A DNA stretch of 64,000 nucleotides from Halicephalobus mephisto (lineage: Eukaryota; Nematoda; Chromadorea; Rhabditida; Panagrolaimidae): contig SWDT01000081.1 in the NCBI GenBank assembly GCA_009193035.1, forward strand, positions 248,001 through 312,000. The letters are read 5' to 3'. Below the pieces are notes generated by a model. It was given only the letters and a program-made list of their open reading frames with translations. It did not search any database and was not told where the DNA came from. The first letter of the stretch is position 1, and every line of letters begins with the position of its first letter. The translations under genes were made by a program, and so were the position numbers. Positions 12,795 through 24,900 of this stretch are shown here, one piece after another.

Positions 12795-14929
12795 TTTACT
12801 CTAAAAATTAATTTTTATTTAAGAATAACTAGGTATAGAAATGCTTAAAAAATGATCACGCTTGAGTGAGATTAAAGATTAGAGAAAACAAGTTTGACGG
12901 AAGCAAATCCATTACAATTCGAGCACCTGAGTCAACTTTGATTTCACAAAATAGCTAGCAATCAATAAATCGCGAAAACCGTTGGTGGAAAATAGGAAAA
13001 ACTGACAAACTAAAATTCTAAAAAAGCCAAATCAGTCCTTTTAAAGGAATTGCTTTTATTTATTTGATTGCCTCGACGATTGGAGGAGGCTTTCTCATAA
13101 GCTATTTATTTGATGACGAATTTAGCAGTGAACAGTGATGACTAGAAAGATGACATGAGCAATTGGAATTTACTGATAAAACTGATGATTATTCAGAAAT
13201 TGACTACAGCAAAAATCATATAGACTAAAACTGCCGAATTAGAAGAAGAATAATGCCCAGACAGTTGAAATATTAGAATTTTCTGAACACTATTTGGAGA
13301 GACTATCAGGGCATGTAAAAAAGTCAAAAACAGTTTTAATAAAATCTCAAGCCATAACAAAACCCCCCAAAATATGAATTGATTAGAGATTATCTGACTA
13401 TTCATTAAAGCTGTCAAAATATTACTTAAAAATCAGCTCCAATGAAAATAAAAAACAGTGTCTAAAAAGTCTACAAATATGAATTTTCTAGACATTATTT
13501 ATTTTTTCATTGGATCTGCCAAAATCACCTCAAAAATATTTTAACAAAAGATAACAGTGTCCAGAAAACTTAAAATGTGAATGTTCTAAATATGATCCAA
13601 AATCGGTGAAGCTGGCTTTTCCTCAAATTTGTAAAATGAAATGAAAAATTTCCTAAGAAATGTTTATGAATCACTATTTATGTAAAGCAATGTTCAACGA
13701 TAAATATCAACACAATGGCTGTATCTCCTATCTCCGGTAGATTATGATCACTATTCCTACATTTGAAAGGTATAATCCATGAGTGAACACCGAAAATAAT
13801 CATATTATAAACCAAACAAGTCATCCATGTTCCAGGGTTATAGATATGACTCCATGTGATTCCCCAATAAACAACGAAAAACAAATTTCAAAATTTACAA
13901 TCTACCTACAATTTGTTTGGAAATGAGCTAAACTGCTTTTTTTGGACTTTTAAATATTCAGTCATTTGTAACCCTACCATAAATATGATGCCTCAAAGAT
14001 CAAGATCTCCGTTGTTATGAATTCGTTATTGAAATTTCGTTAAGTTTCCATGGATTCTGGGAAAGAACAATGCCGAAACACAGCAACAAAAAAATCTGCT
14101 ACTGTGCATATTTTATCGGATTACAAAGGTGTTTGGCTCTAAAATCCCGGAAGGGGTCAAAAGAAATACAGTAAGATACACAAACTTTAACACATTTTTG
14201 TGTTTTTAGAGTTTTGATTCCTTTTTCAGCAAGTTTTGTTATGATTCATTTCTGTTTGCCCTTATTATACATGAAAAAGGGGAAATATGATTTTTTTGGG
14301 TTTTGTGGAGGGAGAATGTTCAAAGAAATGGAAAGGTTAGAGATTGGGTACAATAACAAAGCACGAAATGACGTGCAGTCTCTGAGGAACTGTATTTGAT
14401 AAGATTCCATAAAAGTCATTTCATCGTGAGTCATTGATATTTTATTTTGATTCTTTAGGTGGAAAAAACAATGTTGTTAATTTCACATCAAGCGCTTTGT
14501 GGTTTTTCCAAATTTTGTTGTGAATTTTCAGCAAAACAAATTGGTTTAGACAGGATGTATGTAATCGAAAAATTATATAAAATTATATCATGGAAATCAA
14601 GTGTGATTCAGATTTGATAAGAATTGTAAAAGAGAAATTCAATTTATTTTTTAACAAATTAATTGCACTAAATGCAAAAATGACATTAAAATCCGAACAA
14701 AAATTAAAGAACTATTTATAAATAAATTCTGCAATATAATTCATCAAAAAATGTCTTCTTTAAGCAGAAAACAGAAATATTTCTTCTCAACACAAATGTT
14801 TCATTAATACTTATTATTCAAGAAAAAATTCCTTCTATTTAAAAATTATGAAATTAATAATCTCTTCTACGTTTAAAATGTTTTGTGATTTTTATTTACT
14901 TCATTAAACAGATCCGTTTTAACAGATAA
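12795..14929. other. Intergenic region
   Basis: This separates the Clc-like gene and the 3' end of IFT81, both on the minus strand. It contains an array of the palindromic repeat (13250-13620). TTTATT at 14891-14896 is a minus-strand AATAAA 34 bases downstream of the IFT81 stop. Open frames here are short and low complexity. No gene is supported. Confidence 0.55.
13250..13620. repeat. Dispersed alternating-palindrome repeat, about three units
   Basis: Recurring modules include ttttctgaacactat near 13278, cagctccaatgaaaa near 13436, cagtgtct and ctagacatt near 13460-13495, cagtgtccagaaaa near 13555, and a degenerate aagctgg end. Arms are inverted relative to each other as in the other arrays. 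Confidence 0.75.
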
Positions 14930-17538
14930 TCAATATCGATCCCCAATTGGACCTTCATTGGCGTTCCTTCTATTCACCAATTCAAGTTTTTTTTCCATCG
15001 CTGCAATGACGGATTTCCACATGGCGATCTGGTCCCCTGAAGAAGCTTTATTTGAGAGTTCATTCAACTTCGTTCTCAGATGCTCTATCTCCCTGATAGT
15101 ATTGGAGCTTTGTTGATTAATTTGTTCGAGGATGGATGAAGCTTTTCGAGGATCATCGATGCCGTCTTTTATCCATTCCTTATCCTTCAACTCCTTTGAG
15201 AATTTTTCCTTATCAGTGGAGAATTTTTTGAATTGAGATTCTAGTTTTTGGACTGTCTGAAAATGGGAATCCAAAAAATTCTGGAAATAGGAAACTTCAA
15301 ATTCAATAATTTCGATAGAAAAGTTGGAGAGTGCTTAAGAAATTTGAAAATCAGAATTAAAAAAAATTACTGATCCTCTATATTGGAGCTGTTAAATCAC
15401 TATTTAAAAACAGCTCCAATGAAGTCTTGGGTAATATCTAGAAAACTTCATTTTCTTAATTTCCCAGACACTATCCGTCTCTCTTTTTAGAACTATCTTT
15501 CTGATTTCTAACTTACATCTTCTAGATCCTTTTGTTCAGATTCGATTTGTTCTTTCATAACCGTGAAAGTTGCTTTTTTCGTATGGTATTCGTCATTGAT
15601 ATCCTTGTGTTCAGCAGAAAACTGGTCAATATCCTCCTTCAACCTCTGAACGTCTTTCCTCTTGTTATTTACTCTCTCATTCAATTCCTTTGCCATCGAT
15701 TTGAGGTTCTCTACATCTGTAGTCGTAGGCTTTGCTGTTTTGGGTCTGGGAGGTTGGGCATTCAGAGATTCAATAACTCCACGGCCTTCTGCCTCGATTC
15801 CTTGTTTGAGGTTTACCCATTCTTCTTGGAGAATTTCTACAGTGCGTTGAAGGATTTTCAACTCGTTCTCGAGTTCTTCCATCTCAGCTTTCCTTCTTTT
15901 GTAAGTAGTAGTCTTTCCTCGAAGTTCCGCAATGTACCTCTTGAACTGGACAGCTGTGATGATATCATCAGTTCCTGCCCTGGCCGCTAGGTCTTTTTTC
16001 TTGGTAGCCAGCATCTTTTCTATGTGGTCAAGTTCGTGTCTTGTTGTCTGCATTTGCTCAGCAACTGTTTGTTTCTTGCGTTGAATGTTCATGGATTGGT
16101 GACGGTAGATGCTCAACTTGTCTTCGTGTTCTTCGTCTTTCTTATCTCGTTCATTAGTGATTTCGATGATTTCCTTATTTAAGACTTCAATCTGAAATTT
16201 ACTCATTGAAACTTAACAGGTAAGGATTGCTGTATTTACCCTCTTCTTCAAGTTGATGATATCCGAGTTTGTAACAGTTTTCATATTGAGAATCTTGTTG
16301 ATGTTGATGACATTCTTTTTCTGGGTTTCAATTTCTTTTTTTATTTTCTCGTTGACAAGATAAGTGTTGGTGTCAATATCACGCTGAAAAAGGATCTGTT
16401 ATTTCAATTGTTTTTAATTTTCCTCAAAAACAGCTCCAACGAATGCTTGAATAGTGTCTGGGAATCTCAGAATTCTACATTCTTAAACATTATCCATTAG
16501 TTTCATTGGACCTGTCGAAGTCACTATTCCAAAATTAATTCCCCAAGATGTTTTGAATAGTGTTCAAAAACTTAAATATTATGGTTTTTAGACACTATCC
16601 AAAGTTTTACTAGAATTGAATTTCACTCCTAATAAAAACGGACCTTCAATTTATCGATAATCTTCTGAGGATTGATGTTGTCCTTTTCTTTCTCCAACTC
16701 TGCTTTCATTCTGGCTAGTCTCTGAACTCTTTGTTCGACGTGAAGTAACTAAAACATATTCAAAATCCGTTTTATTAATTGGATAACTGCAACTTACATC
16801 ATTTCTCTGAACTTGTCTCTCGGCATTCAGTTGTTCGTTCTTCTCAACTTCCGTCCTCAATCTGTAGGCCAATTCCAGGTACTTATGAGCGTCTCCTCTG
16901 TTTGCTGTCAACCTCTTGACTCTCTCGATTTTCCTTTGAAGCTGTTCCTTTTCTTCCTCCATCGCTTTCAAATCCATCCTAATGTCCTCAGCTCTAGCGT
17001 AATCGGCCCTGCTTTCGACAATTCGCTGATGAATGTGCTTGAATTCTTCCATCCTTTCTGCAATGATGTTCTGAAGTCTCTGAATCTCCGGAGTTATTTC
17101 TTCTGGAGGGACTTCTGTCTTAGTGAGATATCGAGCGAGGTAAATTCTCTCCTTTAATCTGTCTACATTGTGGAATACCCATTCTAAAATGGGATAAATG
17201 GCGCTTTTCTCACCTTCGACAATGTCTAAACGCCATTTATGTCTAAAATTTATCAAATTTAGATTTGTTCTAAAAAACAAAATTTACATGTGATCCATAT
17301 CTCTTGGTGGAGGATATTTCAAAACTTTCAAAGCCGTCATTATTCTCATAGCTGTCTCATCAGGAGATTCTCCTCTAATGTCAATTTCGGGCATCCCCTC
17401 GATCCAGCACAGGATGTCACTCAGGGTTTGGAGCAGTTTCTCACTCGGCATGGAATCGAAGGTGACAAGACTGAATCCGCGGTTAAACGGAGAGCCATTG
17501 AGTCCATCGACGATGGTTCTCAATGTTTCTGTAGTCAT
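14930..17538 (-). CDS. IFT81: Intraflagellar transport protein 81
   Basis: Predicted minus-strand exons are 17538-17288, 17242-16798, 16748-16644, 16383-16240, 16191-15517 and 15256-14930, all in phase, giving 648 residues; vertebrate IFT81 is about 676. IFT81 belongs to the IFT-B core and, with IFT74, binds tubulin cargo for ciliary transport. Residues 1-110 form the calponin-homology-like head (LNGSPFNRGFSLVTFDS, followed by a switch into YPPPRDMDH and IYPILEWVF). The rest is coiled coil with the family block YLARYLTKTEVPPEEI and LKQGIEAEGRG. The final exon ends NEGPIGDRY. In nematodes IFT genes act only in ciliated sensory neurons, consistent with the X-box upstream. Introns 3 and 5 are lengthened by copies of the dispersed repeat; the others are about 45-50 bp. 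Confidence 0.95.
15365..15478. repeat. Dispersed alternating-palindrome repeat in an IFT81 intron
   Basis: One unit with attggagctgtt at 15383, cagctccaatgaag at 15411, gtaatatctagaaaa and cccagacactatcc at about 15465. It fills the middle of the intron 15257-15516. Confidence 0.8.
16425..16620. repeat. Dispersed alternating-palindrome repeat in an IFT81 intron
   Basis: About 1.5-2 units: cagctccaac near 16430, atagtgtctggg near 16451, aacattatcc, tcattggacctg, aatagtgttc and tagacactatcc near 16597. It occupies most of intron 16384-16643. Confidence 0.8.
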
Positions 17539-17607
17539 TTTGACGGAGAATAAGGTTGTGGAATAGAGTAAAAAAGAGCGATATAAAAATTTGGTCGAAG
17601 TAAGAGA

Positions 17608-17621
17608 GTTGCTATGGAAAC
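17608..17621 (-). promoter_or_regulatory. X-box (RFX/DAF-19 site) of the IFT81 promoter
   Basis: GTTGCTATGGAAAC fits the X-box consensus RYYNYYWWRRNRRC at every position. It is an imperfect palindrome and lies 70 bp upstream of the IFT81 ATG, inside the roughly 50-150 bp range known for ciliary genes in Caenorhabditis. RFX-family factors (DAF-19 in nematodes) use it to drive IFT genes in ciliated neurons. Confidence 0.82.
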
Positions 17622-18234
17622 TCAAACCACAGAAGCATTCCCAAAGAACTGGCAAATAATCGACAGCTGTTCCGTTGAATATCATATTTTTGAAACAATT
17701 ACAATGGTTTTTGTACAGGATAAAAAAATCATCTGGAGATTAGTCATTTGATAATTTCAAAGACTGATTAATAAATTGATAAATGATAAAAAAATGGAAG
17801 TCATTTATTCCCGGATAAAGTTATTTTACTGACTGTACTTGCTCCAAGATTTCCTGAAAACTTAATTTTCCTTCAATCAATAAGATCAATTTTTATCATT
17901 ATCAATATCAATGTCAAAGAATAGTAATTTCCTCAAATACGAGTACTTGTCGAACTTCCTCTATACTAAAACTGCCATCAGAAAATCCATCGCATACTCC
18001 TTAAAAATTGTGAAACGACTGCATCTTTTTTAGTTTCTTGAATCTACATTGTCTTTCAGAGGCAATAAACTGATTACTGTATCCAAGAGTCTTAAAAAAT
18101 ACAATATGGAAGAGAACAGTCAAATTTAAAAGTATCTAGATCTCAATTATCAGAATTCTGAGAATTGAGTCAGTTACTAGTCCTTACCATAACTATGCTA
18201 GATCTTTTATTATACATTACTGGTAAATAATTTA
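17622..18234. other. Intergenic region upstream of IFT81 and downstream of the G-domain gene
   Basis: The remaining IFT81 promoter and the 3' region of the next minus-strand gene. TTTATT at 18206-18211 is a minus-strand AATAAA 24 bases past that gene's stop. No other feature is seen. Confidence 0.5.
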
Positions 18235-21200
18235 CTATTGTATTTCAAAGTAATGAATCAAGTTTCCCAATTCACGAGCTGTTTCAACGGCTTCAGGATT
18301 ATATTTTTGAATTACCGGGATCATCTCATTCATATGATGTCGGAATTCTTCCTCAGTTACATTTTCCAAGAGAGTACTATATGGTATCGTCAATGAATGT
18401 TTCGTAATCATGAATTTCAATCTCTTCAATCCTTCTGTGACTGCTTGGCTTTCTTCGAATGTATCAAAGTAGTCTCTTATGCAAATTTTTGAATACGATG
18501 ACATTAATTCATGAGTTTTGAGCATGAGTTCTTGTTGGATTGGCTGGACAGTCCTAATGAATCTGAAGAATTTCTGTATTTGAAATGCGGTTAAGTTCCA
18601 AGCAGCCTGAAATTTCTCCTCTGAACAATTACTGTATCGTATGCCTTTTTCTTTTGCAATCAGATATCTGAAGGATTCTGAATTCACTAGGTGAATGTTG
18701 TCTGACGAAATAAGGAAGGTCTGTCCATGGATGTCTTTGATCTTCTTCTGAAGTTCCTTCAGAATATTTAAGGAGTTCTTGATTTCGGAAAAGTTGGATG
18801 GAGAATGAGTGAGAAAGAAGAAAATATTCTTTAATGCCTTCTTAGGAAAGATAGAGAGCATTTGACGAGTGGAAAATCTTAATCTATCATGAAGTCTTGT
18901 TTCATTTGAGCTGAAAAATACACAAATTGCGTGGATTTCTTTTTCATTTTGAATATAGTCCCTAATTCGTTGCATATTGTCACAATCTTGTTCAACTCCT
19001 CTGGAATCAGAAAACCCAGGAGTGTCGATGATTTTGATTTTATATTTCTCAAGTGTGAATTCGTGAATTTTAGTGTTTTGAGTAACGGTTTGACCGAGAT
19101 TGTTGAAATTCTCGTTCAGATCATCAATATTTCCTGCTTGAACAACAGCTTCCTCATCTCCTTCCCTTTGAATCTTGAACTCCATGGGAATACGGACTTG
19201 CATCTGGTTCTTTTTGGCTTCTTCAAAAGTAGGCCAATTCAGATAATTATCTAGACCACTGATGAGAGTCGATTTACCTACTCCTGATTCTCCAAGAAAG
19301 AGAACTGTGAATTCTTCTGGATCGTTGAGGATTAATATATAAGTTCCAGGAACTAATAGCGGCTCAAATTCATTATCACTTTTCTCCTCAGAGATCATCT
19401 CATTGGAGGCTAATTCTAGAATTCCATATTGGACGTTGAAATCAGTTTTAACTTTATGAGGAGTGATATCTTTCAGTTCATATTCAGCAATGATATTATT
19501 GTGTTTGATGAATACAGTAGTCTTCTGAGGCTCTGGTGGATTTGTGTTACTTGAATCATTGTATTTATCTATCTCATCAAGATCTGTATTTGTAAGTATA
19601 TGAGCATTGGGTTCTTCAGTTTTCTGACTCGAGTATATTGCTGATGTGTCTTGGTGATCTGCTGCCTGAGAATCGGAAGTGGCTGAATTTTGGTTCGTAT
19701 GTTGGTAGTTGTCATCATTAGTTGTTGATGTAGAGAGAGGAGGAGATGACGAAAGATTTAGATATGGTTTATTACTTATCTTTTCATTTGTCACTAGAGA
19801 ATCATCTTGAACGTTGTCTTTTACTACTGATTGATCATTGTGGTTGTTGATTTTGGAATCAGTCAAACTATAAATATTTCTTTCTGCTTGAAAGATTTTT
19901 TTAGAAGGATAAGCAGGCCCAGCTTCACTTTCTGAGTTTGATTCTCTTTGAAGAAAGCTGAATCTTTTAGCCATATTATTTCTTTTTACAGAAGTTTTAT
20001 TTTTCGACAACATTCTCTCAGTCTTTATTGAAGATGGGTTCTTTAACAATTTTATTTCATTCTCTGATTTTGAATTTATAGGATGCTCTGATGATTTAGA
20101 TTGATCCAAATGTTTTTGATGTTTTAAAATCGGATATTCCATATTTCCTTTATTATCATCCTCTTGCAATTGTCTAGCGATTTTGTAATCATTTGATTCT
20201 TCAGGATTACTTCCCTTACCAATATATTGATCTTGTGTGTTTGTGACCCCATAATCCTGTAATTGAGTCATATCTTCTTTTACATTATCTGGTAGATCGT
20301 CTTGCGATTTCCATTGGAACGACGAGTTTTCTATGGTACTGCATCCATAACAAAGTAATTGTAGATTTCCCCATTTAGTCCTTTCACAAAGACATGCAAC
20401 TTCTGTTTTACTCCATTCACGAACAAGAAATCGGCAATTTTCACAAATCCAGATGCGTAACCTCTCGACCGAACACCAGGGGCACTTGGTAATAATAAAT
20501 GATTTGTTACTGATTAATTTATATGCAATACTTTGAACAGGAAATGGAGAAAAAATTTCTATCATCTCAAGAACAACTCCAACAGTTATTTGCCTTAATG
20601 CTTTGTTTTTAATACGGGCAAGACCAAGATAATATTTTTTTTCGCTAATATCAACGACCGCTTCTTTTTCAACAGTATTATTATCACGGATCCATGTGAA
20701 TCGGCTAAGTTCACCATCATCGCAAAATACAAAAAATGATTTGTGCATATTCTTTGGCACAATTACTTTCCGATCCCAATTTCGTATCCTTCCTTCAATG
20801 ATTGTTTGTCCTTTTTCCTGACTCACCCACTGACTTTTTGATGGTATAATGTCCATGTGATTTAATTGCGATAACACAATAGTATATTTTTGAATGGCTG
20901 AACTGTAAGAAGAATGCGTCTTATTACCATAGAATTCAGATTGAATGAATAATTGAAGTTTAATATTGTCGTTACAAAATCCGTCAATATTGCGCCTTTT
21001 TGTGTGCACAGCACGTTTAGCAAGATTGTTGATGTAATCTGTTCCTCGATCAATAAGATCCTTCAATAAGGGATGAATATTTACTAGATGTGTAACCGGT
21101 GTATGGATATAATCATCTTTTTCATAATAATGCCTTAATAAACAAAAGATTTGTACGAGCAGCTTTGTTACGTGGCAATATATACAGTTATCCTCTGTGA

Positions 21201-21923
21201 AAAAAGGATCTGAAGGTGGATTATCATCTTGCATTATTGCATACAAAGGAATTGGCGTTTTCCTCCGTTGTTCATTAATTTCAATAAGACAAGGATAAAT
21301 GGAATCTGTTTTGAATGTTTTATAATTAAACATGCAGTAAATATTGTTATCTTTGTCGATGTTTAATAATCGGTCCATATCTTCTGGGATTTCTCCTGTA
21401 GTCAGCATGTTCGTTATTCCCGTTCGTACCTATATAAATTTATATTAATTACTTTTAATAATAGACGAAATATGTTTACCAGGTTTGATACTATATTTAA
21501 TGCTTCTCCTGATACACCTGAAGTAATATTTTCAAATACAAAAATAACCATATTTCCACGACAAATGAGCCCTCTGTCAACATGATAGTTCTTTCTATCC
21601 AATAATGCTAGGGCTATAATACTATCTTCATTTTTTTTACACAATATATAGTTAAGAATTCTTTTAAATTCTGCTGATTGGTCAAGAAATAGCTCTAACT
21701 AAAATATTAATTTTATTTAATTTTATATATACACAATTATAAAACTTACAATTTGATAAAACGTTATTCCAAATAAATGACGGACTGCTTCTAATGGTTT
21801 TCTTCCAAAAGCTACCTTGACTTCAATTTCACATATATCCTCGAATTCAATTCCAGATAAAGCATCAACTTTATATCCATCAGAAAATACAGTTTCTCTG
21901 CCGAAGAAATATTTTCTTCCCAT
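18235..21923 (-). CDS. Large AIG1/septin-like G-domain protein with a central zinc-ribbon-like region
   Basis: Predicted minus-strand exons are 21923-21750, 21698-21480 and 21429-18235 (phase 0 throughout), giving 1195 residues. The first ATG directly follows a tttcag acceptor, so an SL trans-splice or an upstream exon is possible. Residues about 1-470 form an unknown folded region. Near 475-530 paired cysteines (CPWCSVERLRIWICENC, then CLCER and CYGC) suggest a zinc ribbon. About 300 Ser/Asn/Gln-rich residues follow. The C-terminal 350 hold a P-loop G domain: G1 GESGVGKST, G3 DTPGFSDSRG, and a degenerate G4 at FFFLTHSPSN instead of NKxD. The G3 context (DTPGFSDSRGVEQDCDNM, then HAICVFFSSNETRL) resembles a poorly described animal and fungal family. 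Role unknown; immune-type GTPases are one precedent. One 3.2 kb exon is unusual here. Confidence 0.85.
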
Positions 21924-24900
21924 CTGAAATTAAAAATTAGTCGAGTGATCAATATTAAGAAAGAGCATTTATTTCATTTCTTTTATTCGAAGTGGAATTG
22001 AGGTTGGGGTAAAATAGAACAAGGGGTCTTTTTTATACAGCTGATAAAGTCATGATTCTCCATCTTTCTATTTCTATTGATTTTTCCCATGAAAAATCAC
22101 CAGATAAGCAAATTTTATTTTATTTTGTAGGTAATGATAGACAATTTAAAAGATTTTCTGCAAATGACAATGTTAGAAAATGAAGAAACTTTTGTAATTT
22201 TTAAAATTTTGATTGCATCAATTTCTTATGAGTAAATAATAATGTTTTTTCGTTCAAAATTGTAGTTTCCATTAATTTTTGAAAATTTCAAATTTCTGAA
22301 AAACAACTAGTTTTCATGACAGGATTACGACCATCTCTGCAAAAACTATGTCCACATCTAGATCAAAGCTTAACTTTACTGCTGCCATAAATCCCTTGCC
22401 GAATTCTAATTGCTCAATGAAAATAATGGAATCCAACTTCGGAGTCAAAATCCACTTCTTGTGGCCAGACAAAAGTCCTCGTTAAATTTCCCTGAATTGT
22501 TTTTTTGAATTCTGAAATTGGCGTCAAATGCTTCTTTTCTAATTGCGTATAAAGACAAATTTGATGAAGTGACACGACCCCCGGGGAAAACGGATTAGGG
22601 ACGTGGGGATCAGTATTCTAAGAATATGAAAATTGGCTTCAATTTAGCTAGTTTATATGCCAATTATTAAAACATAATAAAAATCAAATTTTTATCAATA
22701 AAAGTTTCATTCCGGAACCAGGAAAAAATAAAGACAGTAGTAGTCATGTTGCGAAAGATGCTTTATCTTCCAATTCCCAAAGTGTCATTAATAATCACAG
22801 CGTAAACAAGACTACGATTTTGCAAATTAAGTTGTTTTCGTATCAGGAGCATTAATACTTTTCTCGAAGTACACAATTGCCACAACAAATATTTCTAAAT
22901 TTTCCTGTCCTACAGTAACATGACTCACATAAGGAAGTAAAAAATTAAATAAATTTAACAAACTCAATATTTCCTCAAAGCTGTTTTGATTAACTACTTG
23001 ATACTCACCGCAAATTTCATTTATTTTTTAAAAGTAACTTTACTTTTTGTTGTTAAAGTATCAATTTGCAGTTTTTCTTCCTCGTCTCCCACTCGATAAA
23101 ATAGCGCTTTCGTGGCAGAACCATGTCTGCTTCCGAAAAACTCTCGTGACGAGAATTGAAATTTCGCTTCATGACGGATAGCCGTTCTTCCAAATTAGCC
23201 CAATAATAAATAAACTTGAAACTGGACAAAAACAAGTTTATATAAAAGTTTGTTGTCCCTAAAAAGGTTTCCAGGACGGGACTTGGCGTGATAAAAACTT
23301 CATTTTTCAACTAGTTCCTTTTTTCGGAATTGCCCTCTGGTGAATTTTTTTGACATTCGGGTTGTCAGAGGATTCATGTATTCTATTGAGTTGTCAATTC
23401 TTCTACCTACACAGAAGATGGAAAACAAGTTATTTGGACATCCATCTTTTATGCAGTCCAAAGCGATTAAGCAATTTTGGTTATGACTAATTGTTGCTTT
23501 TTTGAAGAATTTTAATGAATTTTCAGAAAGACCAAAATAAAACACGATTTTTGGTTGAGTAGTTTTGAAAATTTCATGAGGTACTCTGGTCATAGCACAA
23601 GTGACTTTCAATCCAGGGTACTGTAATTTTAATCGTTGAATGAATTCTTGTGTTGATCTTTGTTGTAAGAAAAATGTTAGGAGATTTGTAGTCTGGGAAC
23701 GAGTTTTCGAAACAGGGATATTGTAAATTAGATAAAATAAATTCATTTCTCTTGTAATTTTTATTATAAGAAAAGCAAAAAAAAATATTTATGATCCTGG
23801 GGCAAATTTTTTAAAATGAATATACTGTAGTTTGTGTAACACTATTGAATTGAGTTTCTGATAATTTTCATTTCAAGAAAAATAAATTTCAACTTTCATA
23901 TGGTTTCTCTACAAGTCTGAATTTCCAAAATATCATGGTGGAAATTCGCTGTCAGACTATTTTTTCAGTTAATCGGTTTCCAGTCTAAGCTTTAAATTTT
24001 CAATTTTGAGTAATTTCACACCACGTTGCTGTAGCCTAGTTTATCATCTTGAAAATATTTGCTCTGACACATTTAACATTTGACTAATCTGTTGTCACGA
24101 ATAACTTTTGTAAGCCCCAGGGTATGTGTACCTACTTACCAAATTGGTCTTTTTTAATTTATTTTTTGCAATATAATGCTGATTAGTTCCCCAGTTTCTG
24201 ATCGTATGGGTTGTCATAAAATGTTTATTGTTAACAAATAAACTAGATTTAACATTTACGTATGTTCGACGACGCAACTTCCCCTATGGTAACCAGACGT
24301 AACAAGAATTGAATTACCACTGAAGTAAATTCGTTTAAGATCTCCTAGTGACCAATGTGTGGGTCGAATTGGATTTGTTTACAATAAACATTCCAGGAAA
24401 CTATAGTGAACTCTTGTTTTCAAATAAAACCCATAAAGTTTTGTGGCCACTTTTATGGCTTCCGAAGGCTTGCAAAAAATGAGTATTATTATTTTTTAGT
24501 GCATTAGAATTGAGGCCTGGACATATTTAAAGGATTATTGTTTCGGAAACTTCGCTTTTACTCAAGTAGTAATTTCTTTTGACAATTAACAAATTGTAAT
24601 TTTCATCTTCATTCAGAGACTTGTAAGATGTCTTAATAATTTTTTATTTCATAAATAAGTAAGAATGAAACCCCATTTATCTTTATGATAAGTTTCAAAG
24701 ATCCTAAAGGGATTATTTTTTGAAGGTCTTGCATATTTTGAACAACATTGACTTTTGAAATTTCTGGGAAAATTAGGATTTTTAATGAATGTTTAGGGCT
24801 TATTCTCGAGATTAACAACGCCCAAATTTCGTCTGTGGTCCTTCCTCGCTCATCTTTATCCTCTTGTCCACGAATGGCGATCTGTTAGTGTCTCTAGTTT

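Noticed and set aside
15532..15990. 152-codon plus-strand hydrophobic frame
   Set aside because: Antisense to the IFT81 coiled coil; Glu/Lys-rich coiled coils read as Phe/Leu-rich on the other strand.
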